From NCBI GenBank assembly GCA_020881915.1, contig JAJFPB010000005.1:3472001-3536000 (forward strand): a stretch of 64,000 nucleotides of DNA, given 5' to 3'. The notes beneath the pieces are model-generated. The model did not search any database. It was not told the DNA's origin and worked only from the letters and a program-made list of their open reading frames with translations. The position numbers were made by a program, and so were the translations under genes. This DNA is from Paramyrothecium sp. XJ0827. Lineage: Eukaryota > Ascomycota > Sordariomycetes > Hypocreales > Stachybotryaceae. Position 1 is the first letter of the stretch. Each line of letters begins with the position of its first letter. Shown in pieces: positions 24,057 to 34,910 of this stretch.

Positions 24057-24839
24057 GGTTGTGGTGGGCTGTGGATTTTTTTGTGACTTATTTTCCGCTT
24101 ATAGGGAAGCGCAAGATGTCGGAGTGCAAACAGCGAAGCTGCCTACCAAATAATACGTGGCCGTTGATCGAAAACACACGATGGGGATCGTGATGAAGCG
24201 AAGACGGGGTCGACGTAAAAGGGAAGAAAGAGGGACAAGATATGGGGGAGGGAGATTCGTTGCGTAGCGTCGTGAAAGGAGTGGTGATGGGTAGAAGAGT
24301 CGTGGGCGGCAGACGAAGTGGGCTGGATTGTGGTCGCAGCGCAGCGCAGCGAGGTGCTATTGGGTTGGTGGTACCAAGGGGAGAGTGAGAAAAAAAAAGA
24401 AAAAGTCAACAAGTTGCAGGCGCAACAGCAACAGCTGCACTAGTGGCGCAGAGTAGCTGTACTTGTAAGGGTAAGGGCGAGGCAGCTTTGGATGGAGGGT
24501 TTCTTGCTGCTGAGTGTACAGTGACAAGAGTACCTTGCTACTTGAATCAATACCTTACATTTCTTAACTGGATCCTGTTACCTTTTTATGGAGGATGAAA
24601 GCCAGGCGGTGGGCATACTTGCGTCAATCGTCTACTTTGTGCCTTGTGGAGGCGCGTACCTCCAGGCCAGCGGGACCTTGCTTCTACTTTGCAGGACTCT
24701 CCGGAACACAAGATTCTCGCGACACAATTGGCCAGTCCTTGGGTGATCGGGTCTCTCGAGCGTACACCGGCGGGCCCATGGTAGGTGCGGTACTTAGAGG
24801 GGTCTTGGCCATGTCACTTGCCCCGCCATCGAAGTATAC

Positions 24840-24859
24840 AGAATTTTCCAGACTCTTCT
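24840..24859. promoter_or_regulatory. Heat-shock-element-like array upstream of Hsp88
   Basis: Reads aGAAt tTTCc aGACt cTTCt: four alternating 5-bp units, three of them perfect nGAAn/nTTCn and one GAC instead of GAA. It lies about 785 bases upstream of the Hsp88 ATG. The match to the HSF consensus is seen in the sequence; function is inferred from the gene it faces. Confidence 0.5.
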
Positions 24860-24958
24860 CGTGTGAACGGGAATTAGCAATGCAATGGTGAGGGTACCTG
24901 CCCAGCACGTCTACCCGAGCCTTTATGAGATTCTCTCCAAATAGAAATTGAAATTAAA

Positions 24959-24981
24959 TAGAGTAATAGCCTATTATTCTA
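24959..24981. repeat. Imperfect palindrome in AT-rich patch
   Basis: TAGAGTAATAG and CTATTATTCTA flank a single central base and pair at 10 of 11 positions. It sits in an AT-rich island unlike the GC-rich surroundings. Confidence 0.5.
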
Positions 24982-25732
24982 CGCAATTTAATAGACATGT
25001 AAGACGCTTCTTAAGAATTTCTTGGCATTCATAGAATTTTGATTCTGATTTTGATTTCACGGGCCGGGTTTTTTTTTTTTTTGTTGCTCGCCGCTTGATT
25101 GGGCCCTACAGTGCCCTGGAAAAGAGCTACAACGCATGTTATCCTTACTAGGTTTGTATATTTTGCGTGAGGCTCCAGGTGCAGCCTGCTGTTCAAAAAC
25201 AATTCACATGTTGAACTACTGTCCAGTTGTGTGAGGAAACGCAACTGCCTAGATCTGATTCTCGGGGCATCTCAAGAAAACGGTCAAAGGCATACCAAGT
25301 TTCATTCCTCGTGAGCTACCTTGAGCCTGCAGACCCGTTGGATTATCTTAGGTAATTGCCCAAAAGCCAAGGCAATAAGGTAGAAGTTTTACTGTAAATG
25401 GCCTGATATGAATGCCTGAATTAAGGTACATTTCTTACGCAGCTGTTGTCATCGTGGGCTTCCAGCCTTGCACCCCGTTGTACTCGTACCCCGCCGTGGG
25501 TCCGCCCTTTGTGTTGCCCCGCCATCGGCAATGGAGGGAACCGTTCGGGCATAATGCTGTTGTTCAGCTGCAGATGCAATTTCTACCTGAACTGGTCTCC
25601 GAGGCACCGGCGGTCGAGGCTGTCATTGGTTGTGAGCTTGATGATTCTCCTTTTTGCTTCCTGATTGCAGGAACACGCCCTTGCTATGGTCGTTAGGCAC
25701 TAGTTCCACCTACTTCACGAAATGCTTCAACC

Positions 25733-27946
25733 TCATGTGTGGCTGGCTCGCTGCTGCTGCGCTCGCTGTGCTACCGCGTACTTGCGACGGTCTTCATCGC
25801 CCATGTAGCTCAACATTTGCAAGTCTGCGTTCGCTGTGGCAACCTCAAAATCTTCCCTATCGCCGTTGTTCGCAAAGTCGCGTGCTCCTCGCTCACGTCG
25901 TGACCGGTTTCGGAACCAGGACCGGGCCCCGATTCCGGGGCTCGTCTCGGCATCCTCCATATACGTGTACAAGCCTGTCTTCGTTCGCTGCCTCGCCGAA
26001 AACCTACCATTCACATCGTCTGGAGGCCGGACAACGCTTTTTCTTCGCACGATCTCGTCGACAGGAAGATCCCTCCTTGCCTCTTGCGCCGGCTTAAATG
26101 TCTCCGGCACGATGTTCAGCTCGTCACCTTGCTTTTCTGCTTGTTCTGCAGCCTCTCTCGCTGTTGTGTGCACATCCGCAGCAACGGCGTCGGCTCTGGG
26201 GCCACCCCAAGTCCTTTGTCCTGCAGTGAAGATGCCATAAACCATGTAGTACCAGTTGAAGAATGGGTTTAGTATGAACATGATAGGATACAGCCATATC
26301 TTGAATCGCCGAAGTTTGGCTCCGAAGTACAGCATGAGAAGCCAATTCAGCCCCAGTGACACAGCCATGAAACCAACCGGTAGGTCGGCGACGGTGCTCG
26401 ATGTCGTAAGGAGCGCAAGCACGGTAATGAAGAACAGCAACGCAGTCGTCCGGATGGTATTTTGCATGAACCGAACAGCAACCAGGATGGGATAGCGCTT
26501 CCATAGCCGCCAGTCTGTCAACATGCACACCTCGTTGGTGATGAAGCCGAGGAACCATCGCCGCCGTTGCTTAACCAGTGACCGAAAGGTTTGCACGGCC
26601 TCCGTCTTGCAAAATGCCGATGTGCACATCTGTATCTGATGGCGCTTTTTCGCTCCGATCATGAATAGATGGGTGAGCCAGCGATCCTCACCCAGGTGAC
26701 ATTTGGCAAAATCAAACAGATCATCGCACTGTTCTGCCTTATCAGCAAAGTAATACTTGGCCATTCTTCGGAAGGCCGAGAAACGCAACATGGTCAGCGC
26801 TCCCGGCAGGCAGGTCACGGAGCCACAACCCGACTCCACGGTGCGCTCGAGGAGCTGCCCGTGTATGTACTCCATGTCCTGCAGCAGGGTGATGATGCTA
26901 TGCTTCCTGGTCGTCGACGTGATGACGCCCGTCATCGCTAGCATGTCTCTAGAATTGCCAGGGCTGAGCTCCATATCGTAAACGAAGTTCTGCAAGCAGA
27001 CCTTGTCCAGGATGCAGTCCGAATCGATGAACAGTATGAAGAGATTGTCATTTCTTAGGAGGTACTGCTCGTAGACCCTGTCTATCAACTTGAAGGTTGC
27101 CTTCTGGCAGTGGCGTTTGCCCCCGTGGGGAAAGCGAGAGATTGTGATACGAGCGGCCTTGTAGGTGACATCGATGCTCCGAGGGAAGGTGTCGAGATCA
27201 AGGGGCACACCCAGTGCGTCTATCGTTCTGAGATATAGCTCGTCTACCTCCTCGCCATCGAATGACAGAAACACATGAATGCAAGCAGCTGGATAATCAC
27301 AGTCGACGACGGACTCCACCGCAGTAATGAGCACATGAGGCTCCTCGCGGTAGCAGGGCATAACAATGACCACCTTGGGCGCAGTTACATCATCCAGCAC
27401 CTGTTTGATGCGCCGGGAGCGGCCAAGCTGATTGGTGACGAGCTGGTAGACGCAAAGTAGCCAGGGAACGGTGAGAAGGATTGCAAAACTCCAAAACGCA
27501 AACCATTGAAGAGCAGCGACGACCATACCAGGCCAGAGGTCTGTGATTTGGCTGGGCAGTGGCAAGGTGACGACCATGACGGGAAGAAAGATGAGCCTAT
27601 ATGGCGTTTGTCAGCTGGCAGTTGACCATGGCTTCCTGGCCGCAACCTAGTGGCGAAAACGCACCGAAGCAGCACAAAGGCAGTCCCAACCGCTACACAA
27701 AGGACCCGAATAGACCAGTGCTCTGCCTTTTGGTAGGCCTTGACGAGACAATATAGGAACGCCGAGAGCCAGAGAAGCCACTCAAGGCAGGCCATGAGCA
27801 TGAGGACGCCGACGACGGAGGTGTAAACGACCTGCAGAGGGAAGGGTTCAGCTGTTTGCCCGATTGTTTGGGCGTGGTGGACAAGTCAAGCATGAGCACA
27901 TGGAACAACTCACGTCTTTCACCGGCCAGTCCGAGTGAGCACCCAT
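25733..27946 (-). CDS. Chitin synthase-like family 2 glycosyltransferase
   Basis: Polymerises GlcNAc from UDP-GlcNAc at the plasma membrane. Proposed exons on the minus strand: 27946-27914, 27831-27665 and 27596-25733, about 687 residues. Two or three hydrophobic helices occupy the N-terminus (VVYTSVVGVLMLMACLEW, WLLCVYQL). The catalytic region has VVIVMPCYREEPHVL, LFIDSDC (about residue 259), EDRWLTHLF (about 369) and KQRRRW (about 411). Further membrane helices follow, then a hydrophilic tail. There is no myosin or cytochrome-b5 domain, so it fits the short ChsD-like (class VI/VII) group rather than classes I-III or V; the class is inference. The 5' end is uncertain: the frame stays open upstream of ATG 27946 to a CCGCAG acceptor-like site near 28029, so another exon may precede it. 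Confidence 0.82.
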
Positions 27947-28539
27947 GATATTGTGCGTTTGAAGGCGCTCTGCAATCGTGAAGCAAGGGAGACTCTCGAT
28001 GACAGTAGAAATCAAGCCAAACGGGCCTGCGGGACAATGTTACACAAGTATGGCTGGCGCTGAGAGACCAACACGGCTTCGCCGCGTCACACAGGAAAGA
28101 AACTATAGCCGTCCCTTCGGAAGGCTGCAGGTGACGGAAGTTTGGTCGACCGTGGATAAGTTGTTCATCTCATGTCACTCTGCAGCACGGGACAGACCGC
28201 TCTCCATCCAAGGGAAACAACATCCTCGGCGAGCTTGTGAAGATACCGGCGGACTTCGGGAAGTCGAGACTGACCACCTTGTGCGAGAGTGAGACGAGAG
28301 AGGAAAAGGTCACCATGTAGTGAGGTGAGGCCAAGTAGGTGCGTAAGGTAAGGTCGGGTTCCCAGCAGGTAAATTGGTGATTACGAGCAGGAAAGATGCT
28401 CCTCTCACAAAATACATCTACCTCAAGGGAAGGAACTCAAGGTAGAATAGAGTGAGGTACATTAGGGTCTGGTCTCCAACCGCTGTTTGAACCTAGGAAA
28501 GCCAACAATGTTCGATGGTTCTTGCCATTGTTCTGCTGC

Positions 28540-28613
28540 TAAGGTACTTGGCTACAAGGTGAAAGAAGAAGAGGCTCCCACATGGTCCTCAACTGAGGTA
28601 AGGTAAGGTAGGC
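28540..28613. repeat. Cluster of AAGGTA motifs
   Basis: Contains AAGGTACTTGG and CTGAGGTAAGGTAAGGTAGG. Same motif family as the clusters near 3261, 50821 and 55870. Confidence 0.6.
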
Positions 28614-29226
28614 AATGCAAGACCCATGAGCACCTGAAGACAAGACAAACGTAACACTACAACAGAGTGCAGTCTCAACCGCCTGGTTATGGTTCCGGAA
28701 CGAGCAACCCAACCCACCTTGACACTTTCCTGCGATCCGCCTTGGTCCCATCCTGAGCAATCTGCCCGGGTGTAGTCCTGGCCACGGACTGAGTTTGATC
28801 AGCTCTTACCAGCCTGCCTTGCTGAATCATGCTAATGACTGTGCTCATGAAGGTGGAGGGAGAGAGATAATGGCTAGTCTCAGCCAGAAAAGGTGATCGG
28901 CAGAGCCGCATTGCAATGAATTTTTCATGTTTCCAAGAAACTGGAAAACCACCAACCTGCGTGCTTTTTGGTGCCCACGGGAGCGAAGATGGATCAATGG
29001 GAAACCACGGTTCGAAAGGGTCCATCGCCTGGTCCCGTAGAGATGGGGTTTAGGTACCTTGAGTTACCTTGCCAGGCGCCCCCACCACGGCAGGACAGGC
29101 ACTGGTCGTACAGGTACTTGCATACGTCAATGGAGGGGCATCTCGGGAGACGATGAAGCTTCGTGCCCCTCGTCTCGCCAATGAGGCACATACCTTCCGC
29201 GCCTTAGCTCTGGGTACCTCAAGGTA

Positions 29227-29246
29227 GCTCGCTCGCTCGCTCGCTC
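29227..29246. repeat. (GCTC)5 microsatellite
   Basis: Five exact tandem copies of GCTC, about 375 bases upstream of the RKI start. Confidence 0.85.
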
Positions 29247-29601
29247 CGGCCCTCGTGCCGAGACAAAAGCTTCCATGGCAATAAATGCGCTCTCGAGTCA
29301 GACGTCCCTTCTGCTCGGCTCTGTTCTTGGAATAGAAAACAATACACCTTAACCCCCTTTGCAGGCTTGCGGGTGCAATTGACTCCTTTCCGTCATCTCC
29401 CACATGCTATTCGTCTTGCCCAGTCGCTTCATCCCGCTGCGCTCATCCTCTTCTAGTCTCTGCGTCCCGTCCCGCACCCGGGTCCTACAGCTATTCGCCG
29501 TGACTCTCCCCTCCGCCTCCGTCAACAAGTACAAGCACCAGCAACCTCACAGTCGCAACCGCCACCACCTCCTTCTCACCTCAGCCACGCCCTCCAGCAC
29601 C

Positions 29602-30554
29602 ATGGCTTCCGCCTCCGCAAACTCCGCTGTCGCCCTGATCGAGTCAGCCAAGAAGTCCGCCGCGTACCATGCTGTTGAGGACCACCTACTCCCCTCGGCC
29701 AGGTACGTCGGCATCGGCTCCGGCAGCACCGTCGTCTATGTCGTCGAGGCCATTGCCAGCAGGGGTAAGGACTTCTTTGGCAACATGACTTTCATTCCTA
29801 CGGGGAGCCAGTCCAAGGGTCTGATCCGGCAGGCCGGCCTCACCTTGTGCAACCTCGATGAGCGTCCGGTTGTCGATGGCAAGCTTGTGCCGTTGGACGT
29901 TGCCTTCGATGGTGCCGATGAGGTGGACGAGGATCTCAACCTCATCAAGGGAGGCGGTGCCTGCCTCTTCCAGGAGAAACTTGTTGCAGTAGCTGCCAAG
30001 AAATTCGTTGCTGTTGCTGGTGAGTTGCCGTCCTCCTTCTCATCTTCCTCACCCTTGCGTTCCTTCTACCCCCCCGGCCGATTCGCTTACACCGAGGCCA
30101 TGCAGATTACCGCAAGCTGTCTCGTCATCTGTGCACAAAGTGGAAGACTATCCCCATCGAGGTCCTCCCTCTCGCTGCGCCTGATGTGCTCTCGCGCCTC
30201 CATGCCATGGGCTCCCCTAATGCTGCCGTCCGCCCTGGCCTTCCCAGCAAGGCCGGCGAGTGCGTGACGGACAACGGCATGTGGATAATCGATGCGCCCT
30301 TTCCACCCCTGTTACATTCCAAAGACCTGACTGACCCCAAGGGCGAAGACGGCGACATTCAGGCGGGTCCTTGGGAGGTGAAAACTCTGGCGGATGAGCT
30401 GCTGCGAATTCCTGGCGTCGTCGAGATCGGCTTGTTCTACGGCCTCAACGGAGCGCAAGTGGCCGAATCGGGCAAAGACTTGCAGGCCCAGAAGCCCGTT
30501 GCTGCCTACTTTGGTATGGCGGATGGAACTGTACAGGTGCAGCGCTCCGATTAG
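29602..30554 (+). CDS. Ribose-5-phosphate isomerase A
   Basis: Interconverts ribose-5-phosphate and ribulose-5-phosphate in the non-oxidative pentose phosphate pathway; cytosolic. Exons 29602-30019 and 30106-30554 join G^GTGAGT...CAG^AT to restore VAGDYRKLS, giving about 288 residues. RpiA signatures are [16 protein letters not shown] (phosphate loop), [28 protein letters not shown] (quoted here as one long conserved block ending in the substrate-binding Lys) and [14 protein letters not shown], then GIWIID-like [10 protein letters not shown] chose ATG 29602 ([10 protein letters not shown]), matching usual fungal starts. An ATG at 29404 is in frame with no stop between and would add 66 residues rich in Arg and Ser with no acidic residue. 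That could be a targeting presequence or just a pyrimidine-rich leader. Convergent with UPF2. Confidence 0.93.
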
Positions 30555-31186
30555 GGGCCGGGGCTGAAGTTCACGTACAAGGCGTACAACAAGTTTCTAC
30601 AACTATGATGCATTGGGTTGGCACGATGAAATGACACAACTGTTACCATGTGAATTTTGTATTGTTGAAGTTTCAAAAAGAGAGGTCAGGTGGCAGCGTA
30701 GCTGTCAACGTGATCTCTCGACTACAGCATATCATACCTCGAGAGAAAATCAAACTAGTTCAGATTGCAGGAAAGGCTCTTCATACCGTAAACAGCACGA
30801 AGACCGTCCCCACCAACCGTCTCTTTATTTCTGTGCATCTTGAGATGACCAAAATGCCTCAAGCTTCTTGCTCTGGGGAGGCGCAGGCCACGAGCCTTGT
30901 CCTTTGAAAAGCCCGAGGTTCGGACCTCGTGAGCTAGCGGACGTAAGCTAACTGCGATCTAGCAGTGCTATGAAGGCAGTGGCATCGCCGAGATGCTTCT
31001 TACCACAGCTACAGCCCGCAATCCCGGCGGTTGAATCGACGATTGTTGTCAGCCGCTGCCGCCCTTGGCAACTTGGATTGCTTGTTTAAGTCTGCTCGGC
31101 GCCGCTGCGGCACAGCCGAGTTCAAAGCTCAGACTAAATGAAGAAATGAAAGCCCAACTCTTAGGTTGCGTCGAGGCAGAGTTACT
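30555..31186. other. Convergent intergenic region between RKI and UPF2
   Basis: 3' untranslated regions of both genes. Contains one perfect short hairpin at 30914-30929. No gene seen. Confidence 0.5.
30914..30929. other. Short perfect hairpin
   Basis: CGAGGT and ACCTCG pair perfectly around a TCGG loop. It lies about 360 bases past the RKI stop and 260 bases past the UPF2 stop, so it could be part of either 3' end. It is not a tRNA: no flanking arms fit. Confidence 0.45.
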
Positions 31187-34100
31187 TCACCAATCAACAT
31201 CGCTAAGCTGTAGCTTCCGTGTCCTCTGATTCCGATCCTTACTCGGTCTTTCGGCCCGGTTGTGATAAAAGGTGCCGGGGCGTTCGCTTCCTGTAATTCC
31301 GCACGTAAGTCATGTGAGCAACGACGGCAAGATCGCGCGTTTGACCATACCCTCTTGATCTTCACTTTGCTGGAGGTCATAGTTCAGAACCAAGTTCTTG
31401 ATTCGTTGCTGTTCCTCCTTCTCCGCTTGTTGCTGATTCTTCATGGCAATGGCAAAGGTGGAGTCGGATGGCAACTCTACTGTGCGAGTCTGCCGACGTG
31501 TTAGCGACGGAAAGCGAGCACAGGCGTCTAGCGAATATGGTCTTACCTGTTGGCGATTGCCCTTCTTCGTCAGGAGGGAAAATGCCATGGTGTGACCCGG
31601 TGGTGGTCCTTCGTTGGCAATCTCCGCAGAGGCTGCCTGTTCCCGGTTCTTTGGCCGCACGGGCAATGGTACGTCGAATAGTTGCTTGCGCTCAAACTTC
31701 CGAGATTCAAGACTCTCAGCCATCATCTTGGCGTATTCGCGCTCGAAGTCGGCCTCGTCTTCGGGATCAACAACCTCCTCTTGACGAGTCACGACAATGG
31801 ACTCGTCATTGAATTCACTGTCGTGGGTGGCGGATTCGTCGTCACCATCGGCTTCTGCTTCTTCCTCTTCCGAAGCGCTGTCCTCATCAGCTTCGCCATA
31901 TGCTTCAATCTCGTCACCATCCCCGTTTTCGTCCTCCGAAGATGCGCCGCTAGTAGCATCATCGGCCTCGGCATACTTGTCAGCTCCAGCTGACTTTTGG
32001 TCTTGCGTGATGGCAAGCTGGAATGCCTTGGATGCCTCGTCAAAGTTGGATGCAAATTTCCACTGCGGTCGGGTAATCGCAAAAATATCCTGGACCGTAA
32101 ACTCGATGTCGAGGGGTAATGTAGTTTTCGTATGGACGTAATACTTTGAAAACAGTCAGCATACGGCTTCAGCGGCGAGAGGAAATACGAACCTGGAAGA
32201 AAGACAGGAAATAGTCGAGCTTTTTGCCAGCTGCGCCTCGGCTGAAGAACATGCCGCATGTTTCCAGGATGGTGGCGACAAGACGAATTCGAAAGAAATC
32301 ATCAGGTGGATCGAAGGGATTGAATCGACCAGGGACCGGTGGACCATCTGAGCAGGCGTTAGTGGTTTTTGCTTCCATGAATTTGTGTTCATTGTTCCTC
32401 ACTGTATCCGAATGTCATGATCCTATACATGGTATCAAAGATCACAGGATGCTCCAGCATCCGGTAATTGTAAAGCTCGCCGAGGTACTTGACTTCCGCA
32501 ATGCGACGCTGAAAGAACCTAAAGTCATTTTGCTCTAGACCGAAGATGACGGATTCGATCACGTTATCAATGACCTTGACGACAAAACCCGGGTGATATC
32601 GGTAGATGGCGCTGAGCAGGATGCCTAAGAGGTGAATGTTTCCGTACTTGACCTTTGCAGGTTTCGAAAAGACCTTTTCCATGATGGCCACGACGTCCGC
32701 TTCCTCCCAATGCAGCCGGCGAATCTGCTTCAGAATCTTGCTGTAGTTCCGCTTGGTCATGTCGACGTAGACGAGCTTGCGGATGAAGAGCTCCATCGGC
32801 GTGCGTTCCTTGACTTCGATTGCAGGTCGCTCAGGCGGGTCTACGTAATAGACGGCATTGTCGATAAGCATTCGTTCCGGTTGCCCAATATGCTGAACAG
32901 ATTTCTTTCGTTGGAGCGTTTCGAGAAAACTGGCCATCCGTGGGGCGGTTTCCGGGGTTTTCAACAGATATCGACCGCAATTCTCGATGAGGTTGCACAG
33001 AATCTCGATGTTCATCCGTGAGAAGTCATCCAGGCTCACTTTTAAGCAATGGAAAACAACATGTTCCGGGACGATACCGAATTTTGTAAGCTCTGCCAAA
33101 TAACGAATATTGCTGAGGCGAACTTGGCCGAGAAAGTCCTTCTCTTTCCGCCTCTGCAGACTTCGGAACTCAGCATCGAGATACTCCACTAGGCCTTTAG
33201 GAACATCAGGCATGTACCGGCCAAGGGTCGCCACCAAACGAGCCCAACAGGGTAGCAGGTCGCTTCGGCCCTTGGGCACTTCTGTCAATGCTTTAATCAA
33301 CCGATTACGCGATGCTTTGGAATTGAGAAAGCAAAAGTCGATGGCTGTTTGATCAATGGCATCCTTGTTGGTCAGGTCAGGAAGACGAGCCAACAGGGCG
33401 TCAACCTGTGCTCCTATTGTCTTGTTTGCGATAGCGGTTGATTGGTCATCGTTGGCATCGGGTACGGGCGTAGGTTCTGTGGGCTCAACGGCATCAGGCT
33501 TCTTACCAACCTGATCATCCGTGTCGGATTTCTTCTTCTTGCCGTCCTCGAGAAGAATAGGTGGGACTTTTCCCTTGAGATCAACTAGATTTTCGTAAAA
33601 GCGACGCTCGTCCTCGTCTTCCCAAATGCCAGCACCGTCGCCCATGGATCGTAGGTAGTCTCCGGTTTTGACAAGCCCAATTGCGTTGTTGGTCGATGCC
33701 AATGAGTCATCCGAGTCCTTGAGGCTCGGCATTTCAGCACCGATAGCATCTGCTATGACCTGTGCGTTTGAGACGAGCCTATCCTGGGCCTTGACCTGCT
33801 TCTCGTAATTTGCTTGCCGGTCTTCGAAGACCTCGCCGGATTTCACGTATGCTTCAGCGTTGCGCCGAGCTTGTGACTGAATAGACTTCTGATCTCGCTC
33901 CATATGAGCTGCTACATCGTCAAAGTACTTTTTCAATATGCTCTTGAACCTCTCACGCATTTCCGGGGGAGTCAAGGGTTGGTCGGTGGAGGAGGGATCG
34001 TCCGTGGGTGGGGAGGAGACACCCTCTTCCGCTGTAGCTGCACCGTCTTCCTCGATTGTTTTGCGACCCTCAGAGCCAGCCGGCTTAACCCCGAGGATAT

Positions 34101-34910
34101 CCCAGCTGAAGGCCTTGACGAAAATGACGAGCAGAGGAAGGTTGGCATGTTCACGGTCATGGCCAAGTAGATCTTTGAGGACCTCGATGGGGAACGGATC
34201 GGCCGTTGAACCAGGCTTGGAAGAGCTCGTTCGGGGTTTGAGTTCAGACGTTTTGCCGGCAGCGCCCTTTGTGGCATCGTCAGGTTTCGTTGCATCATCA
34301 AGCGTCCTCAGCACCCCGACCAACCAAAGATCCGTGACCACTCTCAGAAGAGCCCTTTGGCGAGTGATGCGATCCTTCTCTTCCTTCTCTCGTGCTTCTG
34401 TCGCGAGCGCTTTGAGAGCGCTCTTGTCGGGTGTCGCCATACCCTTGCCCAGGAGCCAGGCTAGGTATTCGGTGAACTCACTGGGCCCGAAGCGCTGGTG
34501 GAGGGCGCTGACGATCTCGACGGCGGCCTCGATCTCGCCTGGCGTCTTGAGTCTGCAGAGGCCTTCATAGCAAGCAGAGATGACCTCGGAAAGATACTTG
34601 TGAAGGCTAAGGGTTCGGATCTCCTGGAGGAACGTCGCTAGGGTCGCGGAGGAGATGGCAGTTCGTAGTCGCTTGATGAAGGCAGTGTTCTTCTTGAGAG
34701 ACGAATCGAGACTTCCGCTGACCTCGAAGACATCTAGACTTGTGCGTCAGTGACGGCAACAACGAAATTATAAGCTAGGCAGAGATGGACACACCTTTGT
34801 CGCCTTCCCAAGCCTTCTCGTTGAGTGCGCGCAGCTCGCCTACAGTGGAATGAGTAACAAATCGACGCAGTCTTTCCTGTGGGAAACATACGCTTCTTTG
34901 CGCGATCCAT
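31187..34910 (-). CDS. Upf2/Nmd2, nonsense-mediated decay factor
   Basis: Bridges Upf1 and Upf3 in nonsense-mediated mRNA decay; cytoplasmic. Seven exons on the minus strand: 34910-34892 (MDRAKKR), 34839-34795, 34733-32403, 32347-32193, 32143-31547, 31489-31351 and 31290-31187. All are in phase, about 1129 residues. The long third exon holds MIF4G repeats; conserved blocks include YLGELYNYRMLEHPVIFDTMYRI, read here in segments, and NPFDPPDDFFRIRLVATILE across the next junction. A long acidic stretch follows (about residues 910-950). The Upf1-binding C-terminal region ends RTRKLQLSDVDW. The intron at 31546-31490 is 57 nt with no stop and reads through. The last exon was chosen because phase and an LQLSDVDW end fit fungal relatives; without splicing at 31350 the frame stops at 31310. 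Confidence 0.9.

Larger units (their letters stand above)
24057..25732. other. Intergenic region between Hsp88 promoter and chitin synthase-like 3' end
   Basis: Hsp88-proximal sequence is A/G-rich on the plus strand (24200-24410). A heat-shock-element-like array sits at 24840-24859. An AT-rich patch spans about 24935-25075, with an imperfect palindrome at 24959-24981 and a long T run ending near 25081. No protein-like ORF. Confidence 0.55.
27947..29601. other. Divergent intergenic region between chitin synthase-like and RKI genes
   Basis: Likely holds the true 5' exon or leader of the chitin synthase-like gene. Many copies of the GGTAAGGTA/TACCTT motif lie at about 28330-28350, 28430-28460, 28540-28610, 29052-29075 and 29213-29226. 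A (GCTC)5 repeat is at 29227-29246. The last 200 bases are pyrimidine-rich and in frame with the downstream gene. Confidence 0.55.

Noticed and set aside
30905..30935. tRNA T-arm-like GGTTCGGACC
   Set aside because: No acceptor, D or anticodon arms can be folded around it; it is a simple hairpin.
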